A stretch of DNA of 64,000 nucleotides, taken from NCBI RefSeq assembly GCF_900099825.1, contig NZ_LT629693.1, forward strand, positions 4,847,001 through 4,911,000, in the 5' to 3' direction. The notes under the pieces were generated by a model. That model was not told where the DNA came from, searched no databases, and worked only from the letters and a program-made list of their open reading frames with translations. The DNA is from Bradyrhizobium ottawaense. GTDB lineage: Bacteria; Pseudomonadota; Alphaproteobacteria; Rhizobiales; Xanthobacteraceae. Made by a program: the position numbers and the translations under genes. Positions 19,302 through 28,316 of the stretch are shown here, one piece after another; the first letter of the stretch is position 1, and every line of letters starts with the position of its first letter.

Positions 19302-20024
19302 ATGAATACCAAAAAATATGCCGCCGAGGCGATCGGAACCTTTTGGCTTACCTTTGCGGGTTGCGGCAGCGCCGTCATCGCCGCGGGCTTTCCGCAGGTT
19401 GGTATCGGCCTGGTCGGCGTGTCGCTGGCGTTCGGCCTGAGCGTCGTGACAATGGCCTATGCGATCGGCCATGTGTCGGGTTGCCATCTCAATCCTGCCG
19501 TGACGGTCGGCCTTGCCGCAGGCGGCCGTTTTCCGGCCGGTCAGATCCTGCCCTATGTGATCGCACAGGTCGTTGGCGCGATCGCCGCCGCCGCGCTGCT
19601 CTATGTGATCGCAAGCGGCGCTGCCGGATTCGATGTCGCCAAGGGCTTTGCGTCGAATGGCTATGACGCACATTCACCCGGTCATTACAGCATGGTGGCC
19701 TGCTTCATCACCGAAGTGGTGATGACCATGATGTTCCTGTTCATCATCATGGGCGCCACCCACGGCAAGACACCCGCGGGCTTTGCGCCGCTGGCGATCG
19801 GATTGGCGCTGGTGATGATCCATCTCGTCAGCATCCCCGTCACCAACACCTCGGTCAATCCGGCGCGCAGCACCGGGCCGGCGCTGTTCGTCGGTGGATG
19901 GGCGCTGGCGCAGCTCTGGCTGTTCTGGATCGCACCGCTGATCGGCGGCGTGCTGGGCGGTGTGATCTATCGCTGGGTCAGCGACGAGCCGACCGGCACG
20001 GTGGAAGGCACGCAAAAAGCGTAG
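19302..20024 (+). CDS. aqpZ: Aquaporin Z
   Basis: This 240-residue inner-membrane water channel has six hydrophobic helices and both NPA boxes: HLNPAVTVG at residues 62-70 and [11 protein letters not shown] in the second half. The selectivity residues fit water-specific AqpZ: Phe44, the His in IHLVSIPV, the Thr in TNTSVNPAR and its Arg. The ATG is preceded by GGGGAGGGGCCCA. It is a single gene, convergent with purK. Confidence 0.95.
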   Translation: MNTKKYAAEAIGTFWLTFAGCGSAVIAAGFPQVGIGLVGVSLAFGLSVVTMAYAIGHVSGCHLNPAVTVGLAAGGRFPAGQILPYVIAQVVGAIAAAALLYVIASGAAGFDVAKGFASNGYDAHSPGHYSMVACFITEVVMTMMFLFIIMGATHGKTPAGFAPLAIGLALVMIHLVSIPVTNTSVNPARSTGPALFVGGWALAQLWLFWIAPLIGGVLGGVIYRWVSDEPTGTVEGTQKA

Positions 20025-20037
20025 CTGCCATTGCGGG

Positions 20038-21141
20038 CTATATCTTGGAACGCGGGGCCACTTCGGTGATGTGGCCCATTTTCCGGCCCGGCCGGGGCGG
20101 GCCCTTGCCGTAGAGGTGCACGGTGGCGCCGGGCACCGTCAGCCACTGCTCGTAGCTCAGGATATCGTCGCCGATCAGGTTGGTCATGGTGACCGGGCCG
20201 TGGCGGACCGGCTTGCCGAGCGGCCAGCCGGCGATCGCCCTTATGTGCTGTTCGAACTGGGAGATCGAGGCGCCATCCAGCGTCCAGTGCCCGGAATTAT
20301 GTACCCGCGGCGCGATCTCGTTGACCAGCACGTGAGGGCCGCCGTTCCCGGCGACCACGAACATCTCGACCGCGAGCACGCCCACGTAATCCAGTGCATT
20401 GGCGATCTGGCCCGCGATGTCGCGCGCCTGCGCCGCCAGTTCATCCGATATCGCTGCCGGCGCGCGCGAGATCTTCAGGATGTGATCGCGGTGTTCGTTT
20501 TCGGTGACGTCGTAACACTCGACATGGCCGTCCGCCGAGCGTGCGGCGATCACGGAGATCTCGCGCTCGAACGGAATGAAGGCCTCGAGGATCGCGGACT
20601 TGGTGCCGAGGTCTTCCCAGACCCGGCCGGGATCATCGCCCTCGCGGATGATCGCCTGACCCTTGCCGTCATAGCCGAAGCGGCGGGTCTTGATGACGGC
20701 GGGCAGGCCGATGCGCGCGATCGCGGTGCGCAAGGTCTCGGCCGACGACACGTCGGCGTAATCGGCGGTGCCGATGCCGAGCCGCTTGATGAAGTCCTTC
20801 TCGACCAATCGGTCCTGCGTGGTCTCCAGGATCTTCTGCGCGGGCAGCACGGGGCGGCGCGCGGCCAGCACCATCGCGGTCGCGGCCGGCACGTTCTCGA
20901 ATTCATAGGTGATGACGTCGACGTCGTTGGCGAACAGTTCCAGCGCCTCGACATCGGCATATTCCGCGCAGGTCGCGTGCTGCACCACGTCGAAGGCGGG
21001 TGAGTCCGGATCGGGCGAGAACACCTGGCTTTTCAGCCCGAGTCGCGCCGCCGCCATGGCCAGCATCCGGCCCAACTGCCCGCCGCCGAGAATTCCGATG
21101 GTGTCGCCCGGCTTCAGCTTCACCGGATGGGAAGCCGTCAC
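20038..21141 (-). CDS. purK: 5-(carboxyamino)imidazole ribonucleotide synthase
   Basis: This 367-residue ATP-grasp enzyme carboxylates AIR to N5-CAIR in purine synthesis. Signature segments are [17 protein letters not shown] at the N-terminus, ATP-grasp motifs ([20 protein letters not shown]: [16 protein letters not shown]) and [14 protein letters not shown] near the end. The start is GTG at 21141, which overlaps the purE stop by four bases (GTGA), so translation is coupled; the longer frame upstream runs inside purE in another phase. Confidence 0.95.
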   Translation of the reverse strand: MTASHPVKLKPGDTIGILGGGQLGRMLAMAAARLGLKSQVFSPDPDSPAFDVVQHATCAEYADVEALELFANDVDVITYEFENVPAATAMVLAARRPVLPAQKILETTQDRLVEKDFIKRLGIGTADYADVSSAETLRTAIARIGLPAVIKTRRFGYDGKGQAIIREGDDPGRVWEDLGTKSAILEAFIPFEREISVIAARSADGHVECYDVTENEHRDHILKISRAPAAISDELAAQARDIAGQIANALDYVGVLAVEMFVVAGNGGPHVLVNEIAPRVHNSGHWTLDGASISQFEQHIRAIAGWPLGKPVRHGPVTMTNLIGDDILSYEQWLTVPGATVHLYGKGPPRPGRKMGHITEVAPRSKI

Positions 21142-21626
21142 GCCGAACCCTCCGGACGCTCTTTGACGGCGTCGGTCTGCTGCTTGCGCCACGCGGCCAA
21201 ACGCGCCGCCAGCGCCGGGTCGTTCAGGGCCAGCACGGAAGCCGCCAACAGCGCGGCGTTGATAGCGCCGGCCTTGCCGATCGCGAGCGTGCCGACGGGA
21301 ACGCCGGCCGGCATCTGCACGATCGAGTAGAGCGAATCGATACCCGACAGCGCCTTGGATTCGACGGGAACGCCGAACACCGGAAGCTCCGTCAGCGCCG
21401 CCGCCATGCCCGGCAGGTGCGCAGCCCCCCCGGCGCCGGCGATGATGATCTGGAAGCCTTCGGCCTTGGCGCCCTTGGCGAAGGCGAACAGCCGGTCCGG
21501 GGTGCGGTGAGCCGAGACGATGCGTTTATCGCAATCGACCCCGAGCGCGGTCAGCGTCTCGGCGGCATGACGCATGGTCTCCCAGTCGGACTGGCTTCCC
21601 ATGATGATGGCGATGGGTGCGGTCAT
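21138..21626 (-). CDS. purE: N5-CAIR mutase
   Basis: This 162-residue class I PurE converts N5-CAIR to CAIR, the step after PurK. Visible motifs are [17 protein letters not shown] (substrate binding), [14 protein letters not shown] and [14 protein letters not shown]. Gene order purE-purK with a four-base overlap is the usual operon. It is divergent from a GGDEF gene across 152 bases. Confidence 0.96.
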   Translation of the reverse strand: MTAPIAIIMGSQSDWETMRHAAETLTALGVDCDKRIVSAHRTPDRLFAFAKGAKAEGFQIIIAGAGGAAHLPGMAAALTELPVFGVPVESKALSGIDSLYSIVQMPAGVPVGTLAIGKAGAINAALLAASVLALNDPALAARLAAWRKQQTDAVKERPEGSA

Positions 21627-21778
21627 TTCGTCAATTCTGTTCGGGAATCCAGAAACATAGGCCGGATTATAGAGGCGGCCGCGGCGTCATCCAAGGCGTG
21701 GCAAGGGGTCAGGAATGGACTATCCTGTCTTGGTGAATCCCGGCAAGCCTTCATAAGCAAGCCTGCACAGAGAAGGCC

Positions 21779-22462
21779 ATGAAGAAGAAATCCACGGCGA
21801 CGGCCTCGAGGGCCCCAAAACGCCCCAAAAGCGCGGCTGAGAGGCAAAAAGCCGCACCGCGCCGGAAGGCTGCGGTCACACCCCGACCGCCCGCCGCCCC
21901 GGTAGACCAGCGATCGACGATTCGCCGGTTGAAGGCGGAATTGGCCAGGGCCGAGGCGCGAATCGAGGAGCTGCAGGCTTCCGCCGATACCGACTTCCTG
22001 CTCGATATTCCGAACCGGCGCGGCTTCGAACGGGAACTCCATCGCTCGATCGCCTACATCAAGCGCTATCACGCCAGCGGCGCCCTGATCGTGCTCGACG
22101 TCGATCGCCTGAAGCCGATCAACGATACCTTTGGTCATGCCGCTGGCGATCAGGTGCTCAAAGCCATCGTCGCCACGCTGCTGGGGCAGGTACGCTCCTC
22201 TGACGTGATCGGCCGACTCGGCGGCGACGAGTTCGCGCTGCTGCTGTGGCATCTCAGCGAGACCGATGCCAAGGCCAAGGCCGCCGCGCTGGAGGAGATG
22301 ATCGACCGGCTCACCTTCGTTTTCCGTGGCCGCACCGTTTCCGCGGGCGCATCCGCCGGTGTCACCATCCTCGACAGCCATTCGGAGGCGGGCCGCGCGC
22401 TGGAAGCGGCCGACAGCGCGATGTATGTGCGCAAGGCGCAGCGGCGCCACGAGGTGTCGTGA
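21779..22462 (+). CDS. Diguanylate cyclase (GGDEF domain)
   Basis: This 227-residue protein has a basic Lys/Arg/Ala-rich N-terminus (residues 1-45), a short coiled coil (RRLKAELARAEARIEELQ) and a GGDEF domain (70-225) with an intact active site RLGGDEFALLL. It should make cyclic di-GMP from two GTP. No RxxD product-inhibition site is obvious before the active site. It has no membrane or sensor domain, so activity may be controlled through the coiled coil. The final part keeps the ADSAMYVRKAQRRH motif. Confidence 0.88.
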   Translation: MKKKSTATASRAPKRPKSAAERQKAAPRRKAAVTPRPPAAPVDQRSTIRRLKAELARAEARIEELQASADTDFLLDIPNRRGFERELHRSIAYIKRYHASGALIVLDVDRLKPINDTFGHAAGDQVLKAIVATLLGQVRSSDVIGRLGGDEFALLLWHLSETDAKAKAAALEEMIDRLTFVFRGRTVSAGASAGVTILDSHSEAGRALEAADSAMYVRKAQRRHEVS

Positions 22463-22470
22463 AAGAAATA

Positions 22471-22590
22471 GGGTGGGCAAAGGCGTTCTTCACGCCGTGC
22501 CCGCCATCGACCCGACGGATTGGAAACGGTGGGCATGCGGAGCCGGTCATCCGGGCGCGCATTCGCGCGACCCGTTGGCTTTGCCCACCC
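22471..22590. repeat. Repeat element with 12-bp inverted ends and a shared 34-bp core
   Basis: GGGTGGGCAAAG at 22471-22482 is repeated inverted as CTTTGCCCACCC at 22579-22590. Inside, 22547-22580 carries a 34-base core (ending CGCGCGACCCGTTGGCT) found twice more in the window, at 61655-61688 (inverted) and 63887-63920. It occupies the gap between the GGDEF gene and the small convergent gene. Confidence 0.8.
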
Positions 22591-22620
22591 TGCGGTCTTC
22601 GCGCCTTGCAATGACAGCTG

Positions 22621-22872
22621 CTAAAGCCCGCTGAGATCGTCCGGCACGCTGCCGAATTTGCGCAGCAGTTGCGCGTCGCCGAATTCGCCGATCATGGGAT
22701 CGCCGGTGCGGCTGAACGCGACCGCACCGATGCTGCCGGGCGTGCGCGACAGGATCTCGGCGCGGCGCAACGCCATTGTCGAGCTCTGACATTCCTCCGC
22801 CGCGCCCGCGACCGGCGAGCCGCTGTCGTCCTGCAGGAACGGCATCGCGACGTAATAGGTGACATCAGCCAT
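22621..22872 (-). CDS. Small conserved-looking hypothetical protein (83 aa)
   Basis: I do not recognise the family. The protein begins MADVTYYVAMPFLQDD and contains AAEECQSSTMALRRAEILSR and GSIGAVAFSRTGDPMIGEF. It has no signal or membrane segment. It lies 26 bases downstream of another small gene on the same strand, so the two are probably one transcript. The ATG at 22872 follows GGAGCGATCAA, an adequate ribosome binding site. Confidence 0.7.
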   Translation of the reverse strand: MADVTYYVAMPFLQDDSGSPVAGAAEECQSSTMALRRAEILSRTPGSIGAVAFSRTGDPMIGEFGDAQLLRKFGSVPDDLSGL

Positions 22873-22898
22873 TTGATCGCTCCTTGATCGCTCCGGTT

Positions 22899-23105
22899 TC
22901 AGGCCGCGTTGCTGCTCGAATATTTGGCCGGCACGCAGCCGGCGGCGACGGCGGCCTGCAATTCCTCCAGCTCGGTTTCCAGATATTCGTTGGCCATGAT
23001 CAGCGCCTTGATGGTCGAGCGCAGATTGCCGTCGCACATCGCGATGGCCTGATCGCAGGCCTGCTCGTAGCGGCTGTTGTCGGACAGGGACGACGGGGCG
23101 GACAT
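22899..23105 (-). CDS. Small acidic helical hypothetical protein (68 aa)
   Basis: The sequence is predicted mostly helical (YEQACDQAIAMCDGNLRS, ALIMANEYLETELEELQAA), with two internal Cys and one near the C-terminus. It is acidic and has no membrane segment. AAGGGAG lies upstream of the ATG. It is the first of a two-gene unit with 22621-22872. Function is unknown. Confidence 0.7.
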   Translation of the reverse strand: MSAPSSLSDNSRYEQACDQAIAMCDGNLRSTIKALIMANEYLETELEELQAAVAAGCVPAKYSSSNAA

Positions 23106-23428
23106 GGCAAAACTCCCTTGGCTGGCGGCAGGAAGATATGTTCCTCTTTTGTTCTACTGGAGTCAAGCATGAGGTGGGCGATCTGACGATCTGGCGGTGG
23201 GTCAGGAGCCCTGGCCGCCGATCAAGATCGTCGCGGCATCTGCCCTTGTGGATGTCGGGGAAAAGGATTTGCCAGGACGGCGGGCGGCTTTTGCCAAGGC
23301 GCGATCGCGCAAGGCAGTTCGCAGCGATGCGGCGCGAATTGACGGACATTTGGAGTTCGTCATTCCCCGATGCGCAATTGCGCATCTGAGGTTCGATGCT
23401 CCGCAGCGCCCGGAATGACCGTCAACTA
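23106..23428. other. Gene-free stretch with a palindromic repeat
   Basis: No convincing gene. At 23359-23419 it carries a repeat: inverted ends GTCATTCC and GGAATGAC enclosing the perfect 18-base palindrome GATGCGCAATTGCGCATC (23369-23386), related to the GTGCGCAATTGCGCAC family at 35939-36096. The rest (23106-23358) presumably holds the promoter of the small minus-strand genes. Confidence 0.6.
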
Positions 23429-23635
23429 TCAGGCGATGATATCCGGCGTGATCTGGTCTTCGATGAAGGCGATGCGGTCGCGCAATTGCAGTTTGCGTTT
23501 CTTCAGCCGCTGCAGCCGCAGCAGATCCGGCGCCGGCGATTGATGCAGCGCGTCGATCGCTGCGTCGAGATCGCGGTGCTCCTGCTGCAGCCTGGCGAGT
23601 TCGTTTTCGAGCTCGCGCTCATCTTCGTCGGTCAT
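23429..23635 (-). CDS. DUF465 coiled-coil protein (68 aa)
   Basis: This short acidic/basic coiled-coil protein begins MTDEDERELENELARLQQE and has the LQRLKKRKLQLRDRIAFIED segment typical of DUF465 (YdcH-like). Such proteins are abundant in alphaproteobacteria and have no firmly assigned role. The ATG at 23635 starts the conserved part; the longer frame to 23824 adds unrelated sequence. A second DUF465 gene lies 238 bases away in the other direction. Confidence 0.82.
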   Translation of the reverse strand: MTDEDERELENELARLQQEHRDLDAAIDALHQSPAPDLLRLQRLKKRKLQLRDRIAFIEDQITPDIIA

Positions 23636-23873
23636 GGTGTACGCTAGCTGGAGAGCACGATGAGGTTGTGAACGATTTGCGGAAGCTGGCGGTAAATATC
23701 GTCCCTGCAGAGCCGCTCCGCAAGCTGGCCGGGTTCCATACTCACGATTGGTTACAGATAAATCCGAAAATATGAGAGGCCCGATTCTGGATAGCCATCG
23801 ACAGATTCGGCGGCTGGTGTACACTCCGTTGTCCGGATCGAATCTGAGGTTTCACCCACCGAGGAGATTTCGT

Positions 23874-24059
23874 ATGGCACTACAGGCGCATCTTGTTGAA
23901 CTTGAACGTAAACACAAGATCCTCGAAAACGAATTGCACGACGCCCTCGTGCATCTTTCCACAGACGATTTGCAAATTGTCGAGTTGAAGCGCCGCAAGT
24001 TGATGGTCAAGGACCAGATCGAGCGGTTGAGACACACCAGCAGCGAAACGCTGCACTAG
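23874..24059 (+). CDS. DUF465 coiled-coil protein (61 aa)
   Basis: This is a compact coiled coil, MALQAHLVELERKHKILE followed by LQIVELKRRKLMVKDQIERL, a typical DUF465 protein. GAGGAG lies eight bases upstream of the ATG. It is divergent from the other DUF465 gene and similar to it in form though not closely in sequence. Function is unknown. Confidence 0.85.
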   Translation: MALQAHLVELERKHKILENELHDALVHLSTDDLQIVELKRRKLMVKDQIERLRHTSSETLH

Positions 24060-24204
24060 TCGGTTTCCCCTGCACAATATCGAGAACCACACTTCATCGC
24101 AGGATGGGCGCTGACGCGCTCATCCGCGGAAGGGTTGTGTTTTCGCTGAAGTATTGCATCCGCGGCGATCGTTTGGAGCGACGATCGTTTGCGGATTTGC
24201 AAGC

Positions 24205-25308
24205 TTACGGATTTGCCAGTCCGCCGACATGGTCCGCGATGGCCAGTGAGGACGTCAGTCCCGGCGATTCGATACCGAACAGGTTGATCAGCCCGGTAAC
24301 GCCGTGGTCGCGCGGTCCCTGGATCAGGAAATCCTGCGTGGCGACCGCGGGCGGCACGATCTTCGGCCGGATTCCGGAATAGCTCGGCATCAGCGCCCCG
24401 TCCGGCAGCGTCGGCCAATAGCGCCGGATCGCGGGATAGAATTTTTCCGCACGCGCAGGGTCGACCGCGTAGTCGATGCTCTCGACCCATTCCACGTCGG
24501 GGCCGAAGCGGGCCTGGCCGGCCATGTCGAGCGTGAGGTGCACCCCGAGGCCGCCGGGCTCCGGCACCGGATAGATCAGGCGTGAAAACGGCGCCCGCAC
24601 ATTGCAACTGAAATAGTTTCCCTTGGCGAGATAGGCGCACGGAATCAATTCGACCGGCATGCCCTCGATGCTGCGCGCCGCCGCGGGCGCGCCCAGTCCG
24701 GCCGCGTTGACCAGCAGATCGCAGGCAAGCGTCATCGGCGCGTCGCCGCCGGCCTCGATCTCGATGTGGCCTGCGTTCGCGCGTGCACGCAACAGCGGCG
24801 TGTGGAATGCGTAGGCAGCGCCGGCCGCTTCCGCGTCGCCCTTCAACGCCAGCATGTAGGCGTGGCTGTCGATGATGCCGGTGGAGGGCGACAGCAGCGC
24901 CGCATCGCAGTTCAGCGCCGGCTCGAGCGCGCGGGCCGCTTCGCCCGCGAGCAACTGCATGTCGTCGACGCCGTTAGCCTCGGCATGCGCCCGGATCGAT
25001 TGCAGCTTCTCGGTTTCTTTCGGGGTCGTCGCTACGATCAGCTTGCCGCAATTGCGATGCGGAATGCCGTGATCGGCGCAATATCGGTAGAGCGCATGCC
25101 GGCCGCTGACGCACATCTGCGCCATCAGGCTGCCGGCACGGTAGTAGATGCCGGCATGGATCACCTCGCTGTTGCGCGAGGAGGTCACCGTGCCGATGCC
25201 CTCCGCCGCCTCCAGCACGATCACTTCGCGGCCGGCCAGCGCGAGTTTGCGTGCGACCGCAAGCCCGATCACCCCCGCTCCGATAACGACGCAATCAACT
25301 CTGTCCAT
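24205..25308 (-). CDS. FAD-dependent oxidoreductase, L-2-hydroxyglutarate oxidase-like
   Basis: This 367-residue DAO-fold flavoprotein starts at the dinucleotide-binding motif [20 protein letters not shown], continues with [19 protein letters not shown] (a hallmark of the LhgO/L2HGDH group) and has [20 protein letters not shown] near the end. It likely oxidises L-2-hydroxyglutarate or a similar 2-hydroxy acid, passing electrons to quinone or oxygen. The start is ATG 25308, directly before the FAD motif; the 28 extra upstream residues are not conserved-looking. Confidence 0.87.
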   Translation of the reverse strand: MDRVDCVVIGAGVIGLAVARKLALAGREVIVLEAAEGIGTVTSSRNSEVIHAGIYYRAGSLMAQMCVSGRHALYRYCADHGIPHRNCGKLIVATTPKETEKLQSIRAHAEANGVDDMQLLAGEAARALEPALNCDAALLSPSTGIIDSHAYMLALKGDAEAAGAAYAFHTPLLRARANAGHIEIEAGGDAPMTLACDLLVNAAGLGAPAAARSIEGMPVELIPCAYLAKGNYFSCNVRAPFSRLIYPVPEPGGLGVHLTLDMAGQARFGPDVEWVESIDYAVDPARAEKFYPAIRRYWPTLPDGALMPSYSGIRPKIVPPAVATQDFLIQGPRDHGVTGLINLFGIESPGLTSSLAIADHVGGLANP

Positions 25309-25567
25309 GTCAGCTTCAGGTCCGGGATTATGACGCGAGATGGGGCGATGGCCGCGCCCGGTTACTATCATTCCGCGCACAGAAACGTCCAAGCAACCCG
25401 TTGGTTTGCCTTGAGATACGCCTTTAGCGCGGTCCCGTTAGTGAAGCATTAATCATGTCAGGGCAATTGCCGTAATTTGTGTCACATTTTTGAGTTGCAA
25501 GGGTACGCGTTTACCCGATCCAAACCCGTCAAGCCGGACACTCCGCCTGGAAATCCGCGGGTGAGTG

Positions 25568-28276
25568 ATGGCTGGCAAGAATTGGCAGGCAGGCGGGAAG
25601 AATTCGATTCCGGCGCAGGCCGTCTTGTGCCTGTTGGCTGCCGCTGGGCCGTGCGGATTGGCATGGAGCGCGCCGGTGTCCGGCCGCGGCTTCGCGCCGG
25701 CTAGCTATATCGGCGAGTTCGATCCCAACCTGGTGTGGGAGCTCCTGATCGGCGGCATCGTCGTCGCGTCCTTTCTCGGCGCGGTCGGCCTCTGGGTGCT
25801 GAGCGCGTTGCGCAAGTCGCAGCGTGCCAAATTGCGGCGCAACGCGTTCATCAGTTCGGCGCTGAACAATCTCAATCAGGGGGTGCTGATGTCCGACGCG
25901 CAGGGCCGCGTCGTCTTCTGCAACGATCGCTTTCTCGATATCTACGGATTCACGCGCGCCGACATCGCAACCTGCAAGACCGGCCGCGACCTGATCGAGT
26001 TGCGACGCACGCGCGGCCTGTTGAATGTCACCGCCAAGGAATTTGCCGCATTGGCGCGCCGTCCCGAAGGCTTCGTCACCGAAATGCCCGGCGGAAAATC
26101 GGTGCTCTCGAAGATCTTTCGATTGCCGAACGGCGGCACGATCGGCACCCATGAGGATTGCACCGAACAGCGCAAGCTGTCGCGCAAGCTGGCCTCGACC
26201 ACCCAGTTCCTGGAATCCGTGCTCGACAACGTTCCGGTCTGCGTCGCCGCCAAGAACATCGAGGACGGCCGCTATATCTTCGTCAACCGCGCGTTCGAAC
26301 GCTTCTCGCGGTTCTCCCGCGATCATATCGTCGGCAAGCGCGCCGACGAGATCTTCCGGCCCGAAACCGCGAAGAGCATCGACGTCGCCGATCAATCGGC
26401 GCTGCAGGCGCCGGAGGGCCATCATCGCAGCGAGCTCACGGTCGAGCGTGGTTCGGAGAAGCGAATTCTCGCCTCCAACCGGGTGATCGCGCGCAACGAG
26501 CACGGCGAGCCGGAGTTCCTGATCGCGCTGTTCGACGACGTCACCGAACGCCGCTCGCTGTCGCGCGAACTGGAGAACACCAAGAAGTTCCTGGAACTGG
26601 TGGTCGACAACATTCCGGTGTCGCTGATCGTCGAGCGCGTCAGCGACGGGCGATACCTGCTCGCCAACCGCAGCGCGGAAACCATCCTCAATCGCCGCCG
26701 CGAGGATGCCACCGGGCTGACCGCTGCCGATATCTTCAATCCCAAGGAAGCCAAGCTGATCATCGCGCGCGACGAGGCCGCGATCAAGAAGCGCGGCCTG
26801 CTCACCGAGGAACACCCGATCTCCACCAAGGACGGCTTGCGGCTGTTCCTGACCCGCCGCATGACCGTGCTCGACGATGCCGGCGAGCCGCAATATCTGA
26901 TCAAGACCCATGAGGACGTCACCGACCGCCGCCAGACCGAGTCGCGGATGGCGCACATGGCCTATCACGACGGCCTGACCGACCTGCCGAACCGCGCCGC
27001 CTTCCTGCAGGCGCTGGCCCAGATGATCGAGGCCTGCGCCGGTACCGACGAGGAATTCGCGGTGCTGTGTGTCGACCTCGACGGCCTGAAGGAAATCAAC
27101 GACGTGTTCGGCCACGCCATGGGCGACAAGCTGCTGATCGAGGTGGCGCGCCGCATCCAGGCTTCCGCGCGCGGCGGCGTGGTGGCCCGGCTCTCCGGCG
27201 ACGAATTCGGCATGATCATCGACGGCAAACAGCCGGAGGCCGGCAAGGCGCTGGCCGAAAAGCTCGCCGAGGCGCTGTCGAACGAATTCCCGATCGACGG
27301 CAAGTCGGTCCGCACCGGCGTCACCACCGGCATCTCGGTATTTCCGCACAACGGCTCGGATGCGGCCTCGCTGCTCGCCAATGCCGGCGCGGCGCTGTTC
27401 CGCGCCAAGGCGAAGTCGCGCGGCTCGATCAGTCTGTTCGAACCCGAGATGGACCAGCAGATCCGCGACCGCCGGGTGCTGCACCAGGATCTTTCGGTTG
27501 CGATCAGGAACGGCGAACTGTCGCTGTACTACCAGCCGCAGGCCACCTCGGGTGCGACGGTCGCCACCAGCGAGGTCATCGGCTTCGAGGCGCTGGCGCG
27601 CTGGCAGCATCCGCTGCGCGGCTTCGTGTCGCCTGCCGATTTCATTCCGCTCGCGGAGGAAAGCGGCCTGATCGTCGAGATGGGCCAATGGATCCTGCGC
27701 GAAGCCTGCCGCGAGGCCGCCTCCTGGCCGGTGCCGCTGCAGATCGCCGTCAACCTGTCGCCGGCGCAGTTCATGCACGGCGACGTGGTCAGCCTGGTGC
27801 ATTCGATCCTGCTGGAAACCGGGCTGGCGCCGGACCGGCTCGAACTCGAAATCACCGAGGGCGTGCTGATCGAGGATTTTGACCGCGGCCTCGCGTTGTT
27901 GCGGCGGTTGAAGGCGCTTGGCGTGCGGATCTCGATGGACGACTTCGGTTCCGGCTATTCCTCGCTCAGCTATTTGCAGGCGTTCCCGTTCGACAAGATC
28001 AAGATTGACCGCGCCTTTGTCATGAATCTCGGGCGCAACCCGCAATCGGCGGCGATCGTTCGCGCCGTCATTGACCTCGGTCATGGTCTCGAAATGTCGA
28101 TCGTCGCCGAGGGCGTGGAAACCCAGGAACAGCTCAGCTTCCTGTCGGAAGAGGGCTGCGACGCGGTGCAGGGTTATTTCATCGGCAAGCCGTTCCCGAT
28201 CGGGAAGTACGCAACCCTGGTTGGCCGCAGCGATGGCGATGTCATTGTCGTGGAGCCTGCGCGCAAGACCGGCTAG
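25568..28276 (+). CDS. PAS-GGDEF-EAL cyclic di-GMP protein
   Basis: This 902-residue membrane protein has two N-terminal hydrophobic segments (around residues 18-36 and 55-80), three PAS domains (about 90-205, 215-335, 340-455), a GGDEF domain (about 470-625, active site RLSGDEFGMI) and an EAL domain (about 640-890). The EAL signature GFEALARWQHP and the metal and catalytic motifs VNLSPAQF, ELEITEGVL, MDDFGSGYSSL, KIDRAFV and VAEGVETQEQ are all present, so phosphodiesterase activity is likely. SGDEF is a tolerated variant of GGDEF. It could make or break cyclic di-GMP under PAS control. ATG 25568 follows a GTG one codon upstream. Confidence 0.92.
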   Translation: MAGKNWQAGGKNSIPAQAVLCLLAAAGPCGLAWSAPVSGRGFAPASYIGEFDPNLVWELLIGGIVVASFLGAVGLWVLSALRKSQRAKLRRNAFISSALNNLNQGVLMSDAQGRVVFCNDRFLDIYGFTRADIATCKTGRDLIELRRTRGLLNVTAKEFAALARRPEGFVTEMPGGKSVLSKIFRLPNGGTIGTHEDCTEQRKLSRKLASTTQFLESVLDNVPVCVAAKNIEDGRYIFVNRAFERFSRFSRDHIVGKRADEIFRPETAKSIDVADQSALQAPEGHHRSELTVERGSEKRILASNRVIARNEHGEPEFLIALFDDVTERRSLSRELENTKKFLELVVDNIPVSLIVERVSDGRYLLANRSAETILNRRREDATGLTAADIFNPKEAKLIIARDEAAIKKRGLLTEEHPISTKDGLRLFLTRRMTVLDDAGEPQYLIKTHEDVTDRRQTESRMAHMAYHDGLTDLPNRAAFLQALAQMIEACAGTDEEFAVLCVDLDGLKEINDVFGHAMGDKLLIEVARRIQASARGGVVARLSGDEFGMIIDGKQPEAGKALAEKLAEALSNEFPIDGKSVRTGVTTGISVFPHNGSDAASLLANAGAALFRAKAKSRGSISLFEPEMDQQIRDRRVLHQDLSVAIRNGELSLYYQPQATSGATVATSEVIGFEALARWQHPLRGFVSPADFIPLAEESGLIVEMGQWILREACREAASWPVPLQIAVNLSPAQFMHGDVVSLVHSILLETGLAPDRLELEITEGVLIEDFDRGLALLRRLKALGVRISMDDFGSGYSSLSYLQAFPFDKIKIDRAFVMNLGRNPQSAAIVRAVIDLGHGLEMSIVAEGVETQEQLSFLSEEGCDAVQGYFIGKPFPIGKYATLVGRSDGDVIVVEPARKTG

Positions 28277-28316
28277 AGTCCTGCTCGGTTGGGACTCTCT
28301 CCGGTAAGCGTTGCGT

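Noticed and set aside
21627..21778. Purine riboswitch or PurR-type site upstream of purE
   Set aside because: I saw no purine-aptamer core or convincing palindrome in the 152-base gap.
22471..22590. Possible CRISPR-like or transposon structure
   Set aside because: Only one inverted pair with no regular spacing of repeats, no cas gene and no transposase; a dispersed non-coding repeat fits better.
25529..28084. 851-codon minus-strand open frame
   Set aside because: Lies wholly antisense to the PAS-GGDEF-EAL gene, whose domains are all intact. Long antisense frames are expected from third-position GC bias; the product shows only Arg/Ala/Gly/Leu-rich low-information sequence.
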